Below are positions 62,693 through 64,000 of a DNA stretch of 64,000 nt, piece by piece (the first letter of the stretch is position 1; every line of letters starts with the position of its first letter). Under the pieces are notes generated by a model. It did not search any database and was not told the origin of the DNA. It saw only the letters and a list, made by a program, of their open reading frames with translations. Both the position numbers and the translations under genes were made by a program. Source of the DNA: Ignavibacteria bacterium (GTDB lineage: Bacteria; Bacteroidota; Ignavibacteria; Kapaibacteriales; UBA4661); NCBI GenBank assembly GCA_013298775.1, contig JAAFIV010000020.1, positions 25,322 to 89,321 on the forward strand, written 5' to 3'.

Positions 62693-62894
62693 GGAAATCC
62701 TCGCCGTCAAGAGCAGTAAAAGCGGTAAGTTCAGCATCGTTGCTATAATCCGCCAGCATTCGAGCGGCGGCATCTGCCAAACTCGCCTCTGTGTGCGATA
62801 TTTGCTGCACCTCGCGCAAGAGCCACGCCGAAAGCGAGCGTTTTTCGTCCAGTGAAAGTTTCGTAATTTCATGGTGAAGTTGAACGGTACTCAT
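62679..62894 (-). CDS. antitoxin of the MazF-like toxin
   Basis: A 71-aa protein; MSTVQLHHEITKLSLDEKRS suggests a strand-helix start and ADAAARMLADYSNDAEL a helical tail with acidic C-terminus. It overlaps MazF by 14 bp, and its N-terminal 8 codons overlap the plus-strand gene 62871 on the opposite strand. DNA binding is inferred by analogy; no fold was securely identified. Confidence 0.75.
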   Translation of the reverse strand: MSTVQLHHEITKLSLDEKRSLSAWLLREVQQISHTEASLADAAARMLADYSNDAELTAFTALDGEDFHEAR

Positions 62895-63158
62895 ATCAGA
62901 ATGGAAAAAATGCAACAACGTGAATTACAGGCAAATCTATCAAAATTTATGCTGACAACCGCACATCTCATCACAGTTTTGCCTGAAATTTCAGAGAGTG
63001 TGCGTACCCTCTCAGCACGAGATATTATGCGCCTTCCACGCGAAGAGCGCACAATCATCATGGCGGAGCAAGCAGAACTGATGCGCCGCCACTATGTCGA
63101 AAACCCTTATGAAATCTTGCCCGATGTTCTTGATGATATTTTCGAGGAAACAGCATGA
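62871..63158 (+). CDS. VapB-like antitoxin of the nucleotidyltransferase/HEPN cassette
   Basis: A 95-aa protein; the first 10 residues may be untranslated, with MEKMQQ (62901) an alternative start. LSARDIMRLPREERTIIMAE and QAELMRRHYVENP resemble the toxin-binding helices of small antitoxins. The stop overlaps the next gene by 4 bp (ATGA). A truncated duplicate is at 62159-62351. The role is inferred from context. Confidence 0.7.
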   Translation: MVKLNGTHIRMEKMQQRELQANLSKFMLTTAHLITVLPEISESVRTLSARDIMRLPREERTIIMAEQAELMRRHYVENPYEILPDVLDDIFEETA

Positions 63159-63490
63159 ATACAACAGTCCCACAAACAAGCATCCAAGCACTGTTAAAGG
63201 CATTTACGCACATCGTACAAAAACTCTACGGTGAGCGTTTGGAGCGTGTTGTGCTGTTTGGTTCGTATGCACGTGGTACGGCGCGTGAGGGTTCGGATAT
63301 AGACCTAGCAGTTGTTCTGCGCGGCGTAGTGAAGCCGATGGAAGAGATTGATGTGATTGTGGATGCGACATACAATATTAACTTAGAATACGGCGTATTG
63401 CTTGCAATCTATCCTGTGGCTCTTCAGCGTTATGACAATGAACAAAGCCCTCTGCTTATCAACATCCGCAAGGAAGGAGTACTGCTGTGA
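63155..63490 (+). CDS. MNT-type nucleotidyltransferase
   Basis: A 111-aa minimal nucleotidyltransferase. LFGSYARGTAREGSDIDLAV is the G-S-X10-D-X-D metal and nucleotide site. In MNT-HEPN systems this protein neutralises the HEPN ribonuclease, often by AMPylation. It overlaps the preceding gene by 4 bp (ATGA) and the following HEPN gene by 4 bp (GTGA). Confidence 0.93.
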   Translation: MNTTVPQTSIQALLKAFTHIVQKLYGERLERVVLFGSYARGTAREGSDIDLAVVLRGVVKPMEEIDVIVDATYNINLEYGVLLAIYPVALQRYDNEQSPLLINIRKEGVLL

Positions 63491-63893
63491 GTTCTCTTTA
63501 TGGTCAAAGTTTTGCTTACTTGGAAAGAGTGGATAAATACTGCCACAGTGCCAATTATTGCTTGATGCGGGTGATTACGAGTCGAGTGTTTCGCGCTCTT
63601 ACTATGCCATGTTCTTTGCGGCAGAAACGGCATTATTGACCAAAGGAATAACCCAAAGCACACATTCCGGCATTCATCGGCTTTTTGGAGAACATTTCGT
63701 TGTTCCGGGCATTTTTCCCGTCGAAATGGGAAAAAACCTTGCGCGAGCATTCGGAAAACGTCAGATTGGTGATTATGAGAGTGAATTCCTTATTTCTCGG
63801 GAAGAAGCGGAAAGGCTCTGTCAGATTAGCAAGGACTTTGTTACCCAAATACGCATCTATCTCAACAAGCAAAGTAGCGGCGACCATGAATAG
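63487..63893 (+). pseudogene. HEPN-domain toxin with a frameshift
   Basis: From GTG 63487, overlapping the MNT stop, the frame gives SSLYGQSFAYLERVDKYCHSA, a normal HEPN start. Near 63550 homology moves to another frame: QLLLDAGDYESSVSRSYYAM continues to 63893. Restoring one C in the AGTGCCAA run joins the halves. The ORF track lists only the second part (63558-63893, TTG start). It may be a real inactivating deletion or an assembly error. The downstream motif RSYYAMFFAAE and the later helices are intact. Confidence 0.8.
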
Positions 63894-63972
63894 CAAGCCG
63901 CTTTGAAGAATGTTCAACAAGGAACAGTTACCGAAATACAAGCAACGTTGTAACAACACACCCCAAAACACC

Positions 63973-64000
63973 ATGCACTACCTCGTTTCCCTCATCATGC
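63973..64000 (+). CDS. start of a next gene (partial, uncertain)
   Basis: ATG 63973 begins MHYLVSLIM and runs off the window. Its hydrophobic start could be a signal or membrane segment. Too short to identify. Confidence 0.3.

Noticed and set aside
1-64000. tRNA or rRNA genes
   Set aside because: No cloverleaf-like or rRNA-like segment was recognised in the gaps; reading by eye cannot exclude one, and a tRNAscan run would settle it.

Overview
The window reads as chromosomal DNA of a bacterium from the Bacteroidota/Chlorobiota (FCB) side of the tree. The signs are Bacteroidota-type -7 boxes (TAnnTTTG) in front of several genes, a PorZ-like type IX secretion (T9SS) component, a giant secreted surface protein, hybrid propeller histidine kinases, a CarboxypepD_reg/TonB receptor and a GTP-dependent PEP carboxykinase. 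The species cannot be named from this sequence alone.

Layout. 1-5567 (minus) is one uninterrupted reading frame of at least 1855 codons, an adhesin-like protein. It is absent from the supplied ORF track, probably because its stop lies outside the window. 6.1-15 kb holds a PIN toxin module, an NlpC/P60 lipoprotein, a GT4 glycosyltransferase, YicC, an Fe-S cluster group (SufE, DUF59, 2Fe-2S ferredoxin), a PD-(D/E)XK-like protein, superoxide dismutase and a second PIN module. 15-31 kb holds a NarL-type two-component pair, PEP carboxykinase, a 1330-aa propeller kinase, another GT4, a propeller-double OmpA protein, an M28 peptidase and an unknown secreted protein. 32-43.3 kb holds the PorZ-like protein, an envelope glycosylation group (two GT39-like proteins and a GT2), a lipoprotein with a complete set of PHM-like copper ligands, and a TonB receptor. 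43.6-50 kb holds acetyltransferases, two toxin-antitoxin pairs, a thioesterase, acetolactate synthase subunits split by accessory genes, and an SDR. 50.5-54.8 kb (minus) carries isoprenoid/carotenoid genes, thioredoxin, PurS and DUF2851. 55-62.1 kb holds a sensor kinase, a TPR protein, an acyl-CoA dehydrogenase, a NapH/NosR-like Fe-S membrane protein and an ABC ATPase. 62.1-64 kb is a rearranged toxin-antitoxin island with a truncated gene duplicate and a frameshifted HEPN gene.

The most distinctive property is the non-coding DNA. At least eight families of short dispersed palindromes fill the gaps. Many sit 0-20 nt after stop codons, and several supply the stop codon itself. One is a clean MITE-like element with 13-bp inverted ends and an 8-bp flanking duplication. 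Another family forms hairpins whose G-U pairing works on only one strand, usually the strand of the neighbouring upstream gene. The genome also repeatedly duplicates 12- and 15-bp units in tandem, in frame inside genes and also between them.

No rRNA, tRNA or CRISPR array was recognised. All assignments come from reading motifs by eye; no database search was run.
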